From contig BLLK01000047.1 in the NCBI GenBank assembly GCA_021927905.1, forward strand, positions 2,170,001 to 2,234,000: a stretch of 64,000 nt of DNA, read 5' to 3'. Numbering within the stretch: position 1 is the first letter of the stretch; every line of letters starts with the position of its first letter. This document shows, in pieces, positions 20,115 through 30,177 of the stretch. Position numbers and translations under genes: made by a program. The stretch comes from Chaetoceros tenuissimus. Its lineage: Eukaryota; Bacillariophyta; Thalassiosirophyceae; Chaetocerotales; Chaetocerotaceae. Below the pieces are notes generated by a model. That model was not told where the DNA came from. It did not search any database and saw nothing but the letters and a program-made list of their open reading frames with translations.

Positions 20115-20873
20115 ATGGCAACCATTGAACGAGTAGAAGTCCTTTACTGCGGCAGCTGTGGATGCCCACCAGAGTATTGTGAATATTCCCCAGATTTTGA
20201 AACACATTGTGTTCCATGGCTTCAAAACAATGAACCCGAAGTGTACAAGAATTTAATGAAGAGGCTCAAGAAAGGAGATGCTGAAGACGAAGCAGACGAT
20301 AAGCCCGAAAAACCAACCGAGCCCTGGACTATGGAAGAACGTTTAACAAAATTCTATGAAAAATATCAACCTGATAAGGTTGATAGCGTTCCATCCTTGT
20401 TGGAGAAATACGCAGGTAAAGAAGATAAATTGTTTGTAGCTCTCACTAAAAAGTATGGTCCAGAGCCAGAAGATCCTTACTATGCATCAGACGATTCCGA
20501 CTTGGAAGGAGATATGGAAGAAATGAATCTCGGGGATAAGAAGAAGCGAAGAGGTGCAGCTGCGAAAAAGGAAAATAAGGCTGATACCAGAGTTATTATT
20601 ACCAAAACCAAAAGAAATAAGAAGAAAGCTGTCACAAACGTTGTTGGTATGGAGACAGTTCCTGGAATTAAATTGAAAGATGTCTCAAAAGCTCTCTCAA
20701 AAAGGTTTGCAGGTAGCAGTAGTGTCAAAGATTTACCAAATGGGAAGAAAGAGATTATTGTTCAAGGAGACCACATGGACGATGTAGCTGCATTGATTGT
20801 AGATAAATTCAATGTACCTGGCAACTGCGTATTTTTGGATATTGATGGAGACTTTGTACCATTCAGCGATTAA
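20115..20873 (+). CDS. DENR: DENR, density-regulated protein (translation re-initiation/recycling)
   Basis: Single-exon 252-residue protein, slightly longer than human DENR (198). The N-terminus is the DENR signature: VLYCGSCGCPPEYCEYSP with clustered Cys, then HCVPWLQNN. A Lys/Glu-rich linker (about 130-175) follows. The C-terminal SUI1/eIF1-like domain runs from RVIITKTKRNKKKAV through KFAVE-equivalent positions to VPGNCVFLDIDGDFVPF. In animals and yeast DENR (Tma22) with MCT-1 (Tma20) removes deacylated tRNA from recycling 40S subunits and supports re-initiation. The upstream 250 bp contain a C/T-rich tract (about 19955-19985) that could be a promoter or initiator element. Confidence 0.9.
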   Translation: MATIERVEVLYCGSCGCPPEYCEYSPDFETHCVPWLQNNEPEVYKNLMKRLKKGDAEDEADDKPEKPTEPWTMEERLTKFYEKYQPDKVDSVPSLLEKYAGKEDKLFVALTKKYGPEPEDPYYASDDSDLEGDMEEMNLGDKKKRRGAAAKKENKADTRVIITKTKRNKKKAVTNVVGMETVPGIKLKDVSKALSKRFAGSSSVKDLPNGKKEIIVQGDHMDDVAALIVDKFNVPGNCVFLDIDGDFVPFSD

Positions 20874-20939
20874 AATATTTAGACATTAGCATATTCCAAA
20901 GACTACACCAGTACAACATATCTGCACTCGAGGAATGAC

Positions 20940-23879
20940 TCAAATCTTTTTGGCAAAAACAACAAGATCGATGTCATAAGGCCACAATACGTTAGTCTCT
21001 GTATCCCACCAAGCTCCCTTTCCTTTGTAGCAGACTGTAAACCCAGCGATGTTTAGATTTCTTACAGCCTCGTGAAATTTGTTTACTCTTCGTTCCTTTG
21101 TGAATGACCATTCAAATACAAGTTGGGTTACATCACGCCAATTAGATGCACAAGACGCTTCCTTTGATAAAAGAATATCAATTTCAGCCCCTTCAATATC
21201 CATTTTCACGAAAGTAATACCTGATTTGAGAATTCCGGAAGCACCAAAAAATGGTAGTGTCTTAACATTACTTATTTCAAGCTCATCGTCCTCTCTGTTT
21301 ACATATTGAGAATGTTCTTGAAGTGAGTGCCTCCATGTATTTTGTGTGCCATCTCCTCTATTTCTGGCATGAACAAATTTCCTAGTACCTGGCTCATCAT
21401 TGCTTATAGCATAATTGTGAACCTCGATCTTCAGATGTTGATCATTTAGACTTGTTAGATTTTGTTGCAGTATAGAAAAGTTCTGAACGTCTGGTTCATA
21501 AGCGTAAATACTTGAACATCCCAAGCTCAGGGCATACCTACAAAAGACGCCGATATGAGCACCTTAGTGGAAAATTGACCTGAATATTAGCGGAATAGTG
21601 AAGCGCATAGAAATTAAATTGCACAAGTACGTCTTACCAACATCAAGAACAACATCATGAGATGCAACACCAAATCCAAGTGACTGTTGTTGGGGCTCGT
21701 GCTTAACCTGTAATGTAACATCAGGCACATTCATACATTGCCAAACCTGTGGTGATAATGCATAAACAGATCTAGTATCTAGTATCTCGCTAATAACTAG
21801 TGCATCTGTTGAGTTCTTTCGAAATTTAAGCATCGGGAATGTTGGAAGAGATTCTGAATGGTTCTTGAGCAATGATAAAGCGAGAGAGTCCTCAAATCTT
21901 TCATCAGGAGTACCCCCAACTTCATCTCTAAACTTTGGAGTATACCATAAAAGAGTAAACTTTTCGCCTGTGAAGGGTTTATCATAGTGAATTTGCCAAA
22001 AATTAAACTTCAATGGTTCATATCGTACGTCGTACATTTCTCCATCGACAACGAATTCGCCTCCATGATAGTCACCAAGTCCAACTATTTTGCACGTATC
22101 TCTATTTCCTTCGCCTTTAAAAAATTGAGGTGTCATTTCGACATTCCGGCTCACTATACAATGGCTAGAAGCAAGAAATTCATTGTCGGTCGTTATATAT
22201 TTTTCAAGTTCAAATAAAACTTGCGCGAGTTCTGGAAATTGTTGATTCATTGGTAATATATAATTACCACATAATTTTGGGTTACAGAGTGTGAATGAGC
22301 CAAATTGCAGCAAATGACCACAATAATGTGTACCATGAAGTTTTTTTCCAACGGTCTTGGCCTTTTGCAAATCATGGATGAAAGGTGATTTGATCACAAT
22401 TGATTTTGAATGATGTGTCATTGGCCAAAGCTCTTGTTTGCAAATCTTTTGAAGAAGTAATAACGCTTTCGCGTATATCTGTGGTGTAGATTTCAGAGGA
22501 ACAGAAGCATTTATATTCTGGCATTGTTTAGCAGAATCAATGATTCTATTTGATTCTCGACCAAATTGCTTGAGCTGATCCTCACGAGTTGAACGAATCT
22601 CATTTAGACGTGCAAGTATTCTAATTGATATCTCAGATTTCAAATCATCTAACCAGATTGCTTCCTCTTGATATTCCTTTCTTCTCTGCAAAAATGATTG
22701 CTGTTGTAATTGAGATAAGTATTTTGCATGACTTTTGTTTTCTTCAAACACGTTAGAGCCAATGGCAAGTTCTAAGAAGTGATATCTCACGGAATGCAGA
22801 TATAGTAAATGAAGCGGTGCTGAAGGTGTTTCGATAGAGTAATTACAATCTGTTGCAAAATCAAAGTAATCATCAGGTAACCACCCCCTCACAACAGCGA
22901 CTATTGTAGCTACCATGCGACGACATTGTTCTCTCAAGAAGCCATCACCCTTGAAATCGAGAATTATGTATGCATTGTCATCGTTATCACTGTAGTCTAT
23001 AACAAAGCCACTCAAACGAGCTTTATCAATGCTTGTCCAAACATGCTCATTACTTGGATTTACCATGGGAAGGGATTGGTCGCAAAAATTATGCATAGAC
23101 TTTCTTTCTTTGTTTGCTAATTTCCCGAAACGCTTGGAAATCTTTTCATTTACATCTCCACTCTCTAATAATCTTAAAGTCTTTTTCAGTCGCATAATCG
23201 AAGATGGAGTTTCTTGAGGTCGCTGTGTAGTAGACGCGATAGGATCTACTTCAATTTTACTCTTGATCCAATCTGTAGTATCCTTGCCATCATCATCTAT
23301 CCAAGAGACAGGTAATAAATATTGATAACTTCTCTGAGTACAACTCTTCTCTGCGTGAAACTTTGTAGATACCGCTAAATTTTTGATGTTCAAAACCCAA
23401 ATACACATATCTTCTTTTTTACATCGTAAAATACTTTGAACATATTTCAATACTTCTTCAAAGTCAATTTTTATGTCGACACACTTGTAGTTGATACCAA
23501 TTACATCCGAGAAAGCCGAACATTCACCTTCTTGTGCAAGGACAGGATGGCGAGAACGGACTGAAGAAGCCAAGGAAAAGTTACCATCATATTCCAAGAG
23601 ACTTGATGGATAGAGATACTTCATTGCTTCAAGAAAGGATGAACAAACTATATCTGCAGTATCTTCATTAATGTTCCTATTTGAACCCTTGGACGTGTAA
23701 TACCCAAATTGAATTGCAACTTTCTGCTTTTCCACCTTGAGAAAACTTCTGCTATTATCTTCACTTCCCTCATTTGCCAAGTTGAAGCACACTCTACTAG
23801 ATTTCAAATGTCTGAACATTTCATTTCTAGAATTGAAATCTTCATTACAAAATTTGCATTTTGTTGTAGGATTAGACAT
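20940..23879 (-). CDS. zinc finger - TruA-like - 2OG-oxygenase-like - FkbM methyltransferase fusion
   Basis: Exons 21638-23879 and 20940-21562 with a 75-nt intron (21563-21637, GTAAGA...CCACTAAG). The junction codon G|GT rebuilds the FkbM SAM motif VLDVGAHIGVF exactly, so one 954-residue protein is strongly supported. Order: C2HC finger (Cys8, Cys11, His24, Cys31); TruA-type pseudouridine-synthase region (about 45-375) with FHAEKSCTQRSYQYLLP and GDGFLREQCRRMV; 2OG-oxygenase-like segment (about 520-650) with VGLGDYHGGEF and QIHYDKPFTGEKF; FkbM methyltransferase (742-945) with YAYEP and KMDIEGAE. The TruA catalytic GRTDxGVHA motif is not visible (SVRSRHPVLAQE lies in its place), and a typical HxD iron motif is absent from the oxygenase-like part. 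The methyltransferase looks complete. An RNA-modification role is inference. Confidence 0.8.
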
Positions 23880-24317
23880 GCTTCCATTCGTAAAAAAAGA
23901 TAAAGAGTATTGCCACTTGTATAGTTTCCAATGTAACTGATATTGTTAATGATAGGGAGACTGCAATGTGGTACTGTATGTGAAAGCGTGAGTTGTGTTG
24001 TTGTGTGTATCATACATTGTGCATCTTTGGTTACTACTCATACGTCATTGGATCATCCACATGATAATGGGACTAGGAAATCTAAATATTATGAATTTCA
24101 AATCGCTTCTGAGTAGCATGTATTTTTCATTTCTTACTTCAAGATCTACGTAAGGCACAGAAACAGGACACATTGTCGAAACTGATTACAAAAATAATTA
24201 AACTTTTAAAAATACTTTACACCCTTTTGTGCTCTTGTGACAGATGTTCCAAACAAAATGCCCGTCCGCAAATCGATGTGTAACCACTCTTCTTATCTGT
24301 TCCTTTCAATTCGCTTT
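23880..24317. other. intergenic region
   Basis: AT-rich region upstream of the TruA fusion and downstream of the myristoylated acidic protein. There are short ATG frames only. I see no repeat, RNA gene or clear promoter motif. Confidence 0.4.
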
Positions 24318-27300
24318 CTAAATGCTCCAGTCCGATGCAAGCGATCGAGCGCCTGTACTAGAAGCATCGTCATCTCTTTTCTTCTTAAGTGGTCTTCGAT
24401 GTACGGCATTGAAACAAATTCGGCATAAAATTACGCAATCTCTTTCGTAAAATCTCTCTCCATCGTATCTGGTACACGTCTTGCAGCAGCCTCCAGAAGT
24501 TTTTGTAACACTTTGATGCCTTCCGAACTTGAAGAAATCCTCGACTTGTGCTCTCGTACATAGAGATAGACAGCGTTCACACCCTGCCTTGTCAACATGA
24601 ACGTAAGGATCCCATTTGGTTACACATTTTGTTTTCTTCTTCTTTGGTGTTTCGGAGCTTTTCTGGACAGTTTCTCTCTTTGACTCGATAGATGGTGGAA
24701 TTCTTGATCTCTCTTTGATTGTAGAAGACGCCTTTTCTCTTTCATCCCAAGGAACTGATTTAGGAGTTACTGTCTGATCACTAATATACGATTTGACACT
24801 GGATGGTACTTTCTTGGTTTCTTTCAAACACTCATCTTTATTCGATGGAGTAGAAAGTGCGAAATCTGGACTTGTGATTTCTTCTAAAGCCCTGAAAGTA
24901 TTAATTCGAAGGGCTCTACCAGGAGATGGAGGCTGGATAGACGACTTTCTAGCACCCTTGTAAGGTGAATTAAATCTCATGGGAGAATTTTGAGGGACCT
25001 TCGGAAGGAATGATTTTCTAGACCTAGATTTGGAAGGAGTCATGTTGTGGTTTGTAACTGGTTTGTCCATGGCATGGGAATTGTTGATTTGCACATTATG
25101 AACTTCTACTTGTTGAGATACATTTACAGTTGTCACATCCTCATTTGATACTAGGGACACATCATCATCTGTGTTTGCTGTTTCTGGGAAAGAAGAGAAG
25201 TCGCTTCTTTCACATATACTTTCTACACTTTGTCCTTTGATTGGGCTCTGTTTACTGACAACATCAATATCTGCAATCAAAATTTTTTCCTTGAGAGGAG
25301 GAAGAGTAAGCGGTGGAATCTCGTGACATACATCAGGAGAATTCGGACGTGAGTTGCTTTGCTCTGACTTTTCATCGTTCTTTTGTTGAACAACAGTTTT
25401 GCTTTCAACGCTTTCAATCAAATCATCCTTACTATCAGATTTCGATTCCATAATGTTGTTTGTCATCGCTTGGATCTGATCTTCATTTGTCTCTTGTATA
25501 TCAAAAGAAAGAGATGGATCAATTTTTTCTGTGTTATCAAGGCTAAGCAAATCCTCCTCTTCGCTAAAAGAAAGTCCATCGTCATTGTCACTCACAAAAG
25601 AGATAGTCTGGTTGCCACTCATGTCACTGTAACTGATATCGTTTGCATTGCTGAATTGTGATATCTTGCTTTCGTTAAGGGCATCATTTGCTTTCTCTAC
25701 AGATTTACCCAACGAATTTCCAAGATATTTATAGAATGACGGAGGTTTTTCGACTTCAGGTGTTTCGGATTCCAATGACTTCAAGTCGGACCTACTACTA
25801 CTTTCCAAACTATCTTCCTCCAAAGGACCACTTCCAGAAGTACTTTGGAAAGACATAGTATTGGTACTCTCGTCAAGTTTCAATAAATCCATATCTTTGG
25901 TGATAGTATTCTTGTTAGCTTCTTCCTCGACTTTGCCAGCAACAATATCAGTATTATTGTCGATTATGTCAACAATGGCAACATCATTATTAGAGGGGTT
26001 CTCTGTTTTCATATTATTGACCTCATCCATGTCATCACTAGATCCGCCACTGATATTTTTTTCAGACACTTGAGATACCAGCGATTCGTCTTTCATAACT
26101 TCCTCTCCGAATGAATGTTCTAGGTCGTCGTTGTGTTTTGGACTTTCTTCTTGTTGAGGCTCTACTTGATCTTCCTCATTTTCAGTACCCACATCTTCCT
26201 CTTCAGACTCCTCTGTGACTCCAGCCAACCCACTCATTCTAGACACTTCTTCAAAAGCCTCCTCCATGATCGACTCATCCAGATCATCATTTTCTTCATA
26301 TTTATTTGCTCCTTCATCTTCATCATCAAAAGTACCGTTATCACTAATGTCTGCATCTGCAAGGTACATTCTATTGATATTTGCAATTTCTTGATCAGCC
26401 TCACTTTCAGTGGACGATTCATCATCAGGGTCGCTGTAATAGGATTCTGATCTCATAGTAGGCTCCTCTACCAGTTTTTGGAACGTAAGATGTTCTTCAT
26501 CTTCATCTTCATTTTCATTGGCAGCTTCAAACGCATCCTCTTCTAACTTGAAATATCCAATATCTTCTTCAAGGCTTTGCTCATCATCACTATTCTCAGG
26601 TTCAACTGCAATAGAGCTTTGAAGAGGTATGTCACCCACGTCTGGACTTGCCAAATGCACGTTCTTGAGACAATTGATAACATCTTCATCCTCCATGGTA
26701 TCTTGTTCGAGTAATTCAAGCTGCGAATTATATGATTCATTCAACGGACTCGTCAAAATGTTACCAGCATTTTGAACAACAGAATCAACTCTTGGAGTGT
26801 CCAATCTTAGTTCCAAATCTTCACTACTCGAAGATTCCCCAATATCTTCCTTTCTAGAAAGTAAATCAGATTGTACTGAAGCAGAACCGAGATGAAGAAG
26901 TCCATCAAGTGTAGAAGAATCTTGCGATTCCGCCGAATCTACACTCGGCTTGGAAATAATTGCAGGGACGTCATGTGCATCGTAAGTGAAGGAATGTTTT
27001 GGAGACACACCATCATGTCCAAATGCCAACGGAGAAACAGATGCTTCGCGGTTAGAAGTGTCGACTCCACCATCATAGTTAAACTTTTTGTATGGATCAT
27101 AAGGAGACATGATTTCATCTCTTTGATAGTCTTCCTTCTTAATGCTACATAAACGCTGTTCCTCCAAAGTTCTTTGTTGTTCTGGACTGAACAGGAACAT
27201 AGGACTAGCTCTTCCCCTTGTGCTCAGACTATACACTGTCGAATTTTCGTCTTCATCTTCTTCCAAGAATTGTGTGATTTCACCCAAAAGACTTCGCTCT

Positions 27301-27548
27301 TGAACCTGGAATTCTCTCCCACACTTATAACAATCCTTTGATATAGTGGACACAGAAGCATCGCCTTCGTGACTAGCCAGAGCTGTGACTTCGGTTGCCT
27401 CTGCATCATCTCCCACATATATGATTTGTTTCGTGTTGTTGTTGTAACGGAACGCAGATTTCTGTGGCTCATGGTGGGCATAGTAATGTTGTTGTTGTCT
27501 TTGATCAAGCACTACTTGATGACTGGCTTTACTTTTGCAGTTTCCCAT
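24318..27548 (-). CDS. large acidic protein with N-myristoylation signal and C-terminal Cys/His zinc domain
   Basis: Single-exon, 1076 residues. The N-terminus MGNCKSKAS is a textbook N-myristoylation sequence (Gly2, Ser6 context Lys5-Ser6) with Cys4 available for palmitoylation, so it probably sits on a membrane face. Residues about 55-990 are low-complexity and predicted disordered, dominated by Glu, Asp and Ser, with many SPxK/SP sites. The last 100 residues hold Cys/His pairs (CERCLSLC, CCKTC, CRICFNAVH) resembling a FYVE/PHD-like double zinc site that could bind lipid or protein. CERC near residue 1000 is preceded by a basic KKKKTK patch. Whole-protein function is unknown; a membrane-anchored scaffold is the best guess. 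Confidence 0.7.
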   Translation of the reverse strand: MGNCKSKASHQVVLDQRQQQHYYAHHEPQKSAFRYNNNTKQIIYVGDDAEATEVTALASHEGDASVSTISKDCYKCGREFQVQERSLLGEITQFLEEDEDENSTVYSLSTRGRASPMFLFSPEQQRTLEEQRLCSIKKEDYQRDEIMSPYDPYKKFNYDGGVDTSNREASVSPLAFGHDGVSPKHSFTYDAHDVPAIISKPSVDSAESQDSSTLDGLLHLGSASVQSDLLSRKEDIGESSSSEDLELRLDTPRVDSVVQNAGNILTSPLNESYNSQLELLEQDTMEDEDVINCLKNVHLASPDVGDIPLQSSIAVEPENSDDEQSLEEDIGYFKLEEDAFEAANENEDEDEEHLTFQKLVEEPTMRSESYYSDPDDESSTESEADQEIANINRMYLADADISDNGTFDDEDEGANKYEENDDLDESIMEEAFEEVSRMSGLAGVTEESEEEDVGTENEEDQVEPQQEESPKHNDDLEHSFGEEVMKDESLVSQVSEKNISGGSSDDMDEVNNMKTENPSNNDVAIVDIIDNNTDIVAGKVEEEANKNTITKDMDLLKLDESTNTMSFQSTSGSGPLEEDSLESSSRSDLKSLESETPEVEKPPSFYKYLGNSLGKSVEKANDALNESKISQFSNANDISYSDMSGNQTISFVSDNDDGLSFSEEEDLLSLDNTEKIDPSLSFDIQETNEDQIQAMTNNIMESKSDSKDDLIESVESKTVVQQKNDEKSEQSNSRPNSPDVCHEIPPLTLPPLKEKILIADIDVVSKQSPIKGQSVESICERSDFSSFPETANTDDDVSLVSNEDVTTVNVSQQVEVHNVQINNSHAMDKPVTNHNMTPSKSRSRKSFLPKVPQNSPMRFNSPYKGARKSSIQPPSPGRALRINTFRALEEITSPDFALSTPSNKDECLKETKKVPSSVKSYISDQTVTPKSVPWDEREKASSTIKERSRIPPSIESKRETVQKSSETPKKKKTKCVTKWDPYVHVDKAGCERCLSLCTRAQVEDFFKFGRHQSVTKTSGGCCKTCTRYDGERFYERDCVILCRICFNAVHRRPLKKKRDDDASSTGARSLASDWSI

Positions 27549-28022
27549 ATTTGCCTCGAAGCAAGTATCTCTGCTTGCTAGTTGCTATTTTTTGTTTCAA
27601 AGTTAGTACTCTCACGTCTTACTTTCTCTTTTTGTTTATGTTATGAGGTAGTTGTTGGCTTTTACTTTGTTCCATGAATGAAATGGATCTTGTCAACACT
27701 ACTCACTCGCCAAAACTTTTCATAAAAATCTTCATCCTTACCGGGTATCTATTTTTCTCCGTAAATATGATGAGACTCTTGCACGACTGGATTCCAAGAA
27801 TGGAAATGTCCCTCGACTAAAATGGACATCTCAACGTTCCAAATTTTTCAATATGAAGAAGGATGAAGAGATGCAGGCGCGTGTGACATTAGTTATCGAT
27901 ACTCAGAAGATTGCTACCTTGCACCAACCAAGTCCCTTTTCAACGGAACAGAAGGATACCTACCCATCAGATAAAGTTTCATATATAAAAAGAACAGAGG
28001 CATCAACTACAAACTGACCGAA
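27549..28022. other. divergent promoter region
   Basis: Holds the upstream regions of the myristoylated protein (minus) and the signal-peptide membrane protein (plus). The only open frames are very short. A good TATA box on the plus side is listed separately. Confidence 0.5.
27982..27989 (+). promoter_or_regulatory. TATA box of secretory membrane-protein gene
   Basis: TATATAAA lies 33 nt before the ATG at 28023. Transcription would start close to the ATG, giving a very short leader. Motif match only. Confidence 0.45.
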
Positions 28023-29552
28023 ATGCAATACAATACCGTCTTAAGGTTGGCGCTTGCCACCATTTTCTTCTTCAAAAAATCATTTGCAGAACAATACTAT
28101 CAAAATGCTTACTATCAGCAAAAAGATGATGATGATGGAGCCGCATCCTACACGGGTGGAAATGATTATATCAAATACTGGACCGAATATGCTATTCTTC
28201 CCCAATCATGTGTACATTACGGAGGGAAGGATGTAATTATTTACAGCATGTATGAAAAGTACTACAATCATTGCGCAGATAAAGCCATGGGAACTTACTA
28301 CTTGGATGTTCCAACTTTTATGGCTGCGTATGTGAATCAAATGGAATTGAACAAGGAAGACATGGGAGATGACTACGCTGTTCCTGATTCTACCTATGTG
28401 AATTGCTACCCAGTTGAGACCAGCAGTGGTGCAGTGGTGAGTAGCACAAAGTCTTGAGTGCAAAAATACCAAGGACTATGGAACATTTTTCAAATGTACT
28501 AACAACTTTATCCTTTCACACAAACTTGCAGTACTATGTTCAGCTAGGATGTGCAGATAACAGCTCCACTGAACTTGCTGTCAATGTATACAAGGATAAC
28601 ACATGCACAACTCCAGATAAATCTTCAACTGGGTCAGACGATACCAATATTGATGTATCATCTCTTCAAGCACCATTTGGAACATGTACCTCATGTGTTC
28701 ACTTCGTAGATAAAAACGAAGACGATGTAGATGATGGATATTTTGAGAATAAAATGAAGAACGCTCCACTTTGTTCCTCGGCTTGGGAATACAAGAGTAA
28801 ATGTGGCGGAAGCTGTAAGAGAATGGGGAAAGCAGGTTTGAAGACTGGCTGGAATGGAAGTGATAAATTGTTGCTATCTATTTTGGGAGCTTTCAGTGAG
28901 TAAATTATTCTGTTTACAGAAAACATGCGAGAATAGAAAGCGTATGGATGGGTTGGAGAGAGAGATCAATGATTGATTTCATGAAAACAAAAATTTTGAT
29001 TTTCAATGCTATTGCTTCTCATGCTTTGACGGTGCTATCATAAACCCGATGCATAGCAAACATTCTCTCCAGCCCCGTTCAATTGCGAAACTAACTCATT
29101 TCTTGCGAATATTTACTAACAAAAATGTACTTCATTACTTCCAAATAGGTATAGTCATGTTGGCTCTTATTATGAGAAAGAGAAAAGCAATGGCTCCAAA
29201 GGAAGCATTGATTGAAGAAGCAGCACTGAACTCCGTTGGTATGCAACAGACTCATGTACTTGGAATCGTAGGTGTACTCTTTTTCGTAACTGTATTATTT
29301 GGACTTGCTGCAGTTAAATCCATCACTTGGTTCCTTCTCTTGACTACAAACATTGTGCTCTTTGCATACTTGATGAAGTTGACTGTGTCTTCAGGAATTG
29401 GACCAGATGGCATGCCTTTGGAAGATGAAGATTCTTCTGACGATGACTCTGATGATGATGAAGAAGATGAAGGGTACAAAGCCCCTGAGATGACTGAAGA
29501 AAAGGGTGATGCAGAACAGGGAGGATTGAAGAATTTGCCACCTATCATGTAA
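28023..29552 (+). CDS. secretory-pathway membrane protein, Cys-rich luminal domain, unknown
   Basis: Three exons: 28023-28436, 28532-28895, 29149-29552. Introns are 95 nt (GTGAGT...CTTGCAG) and 253 nt (GTGAGT...CCAAATAG), and phases agree (SGAV|YYVQLG; GAF|S|IVML), giving 393 residues. Signal peptide 1-22 (LALATIFFFKKSFA|EQ). The luminal part to about residue 250 is rich in Tyr and Cys, with pairs such as CTSC and KCGGSC that suggest disulfides. Three membrane segments follow: LLLSILGAFSIVMLALIM, VLGIVGVLFFVTVLFGLAAV and TWFLLLTTNIVLFAYLM. The cytosolic tail is highly acidic (DSSDDDSDDDEEDE). I recognise no named family. Both GTGAGT donors are strong. Confidence 0.75.
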
Positions 29553-30177
29553 TTTGTTTGTGTAATGACCGATTCCAGATTTATTAGAATACATCCAGTT
29601 GGAATCTTTGAAGTATAATTTTAAGAATTTATTTTGAATAGATGTTACGGAGATGTTCTGTTGGAATATTATCTCGTTTGTATCTGTTATTTTCTTCTGT
29701 CTTCAAATACGTTTTGACACTACTTTTAAATGGACCCCCGAATATGGCATTGACTGTAACATCAGACTCGACTCAGGAATAGCGTCTTGAGTATCTTACA
29801 TACACCGTAAAAAGCATTGTTGGAATATAACCAGAGGTTCACATAATTGGTAGGTGATGATCCATATCATATCCACAAACAATACCAATGACAACAGCGC
29901 TTTTTTGTACATTTCGATAGATAGCCATGAAGAAAATCTCCCTAGCCAATCAACGTAAGCAGAGCTAACAACATACACAGAGACAATGACCTCTCGTACA
30001 GTTACGAGTGAGTAGGTAGACAGACTTTTGCAATTGAAGTTCAAGATCGAAAAATTTTGAATTTCCACAATTTGTGAATTCGATTGAAATCTCAAACCAA
30101 TAACAACAAACTGGGATCGATACTCTATGAAGTTGTAAACTACTACTTACTGTTAGAAGAAACCACAAAAGGAAAAG
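29553..30177. other. intergenic region
   Basis: Between two tandem plus-strand genes. The longest minus-strand frame (29796-30095) lacks an ATG start and has no protein-like pattern. No RNA gene or repeat seen. Confidence 0.45.

Noticed and set aside
24383-27581. Several antisense frames across the acidic protein
   Set aside because: They are mirror images of GAA/GAT/TCA-rich codons, giving Phe/Ile/Ser/Cys-rich translations without homology.
29796-30095. 99-codon minus-strand frame
   Set aside because: Starts at TTG, lacks an early ATG and shows no domain or amphipathic pattern.
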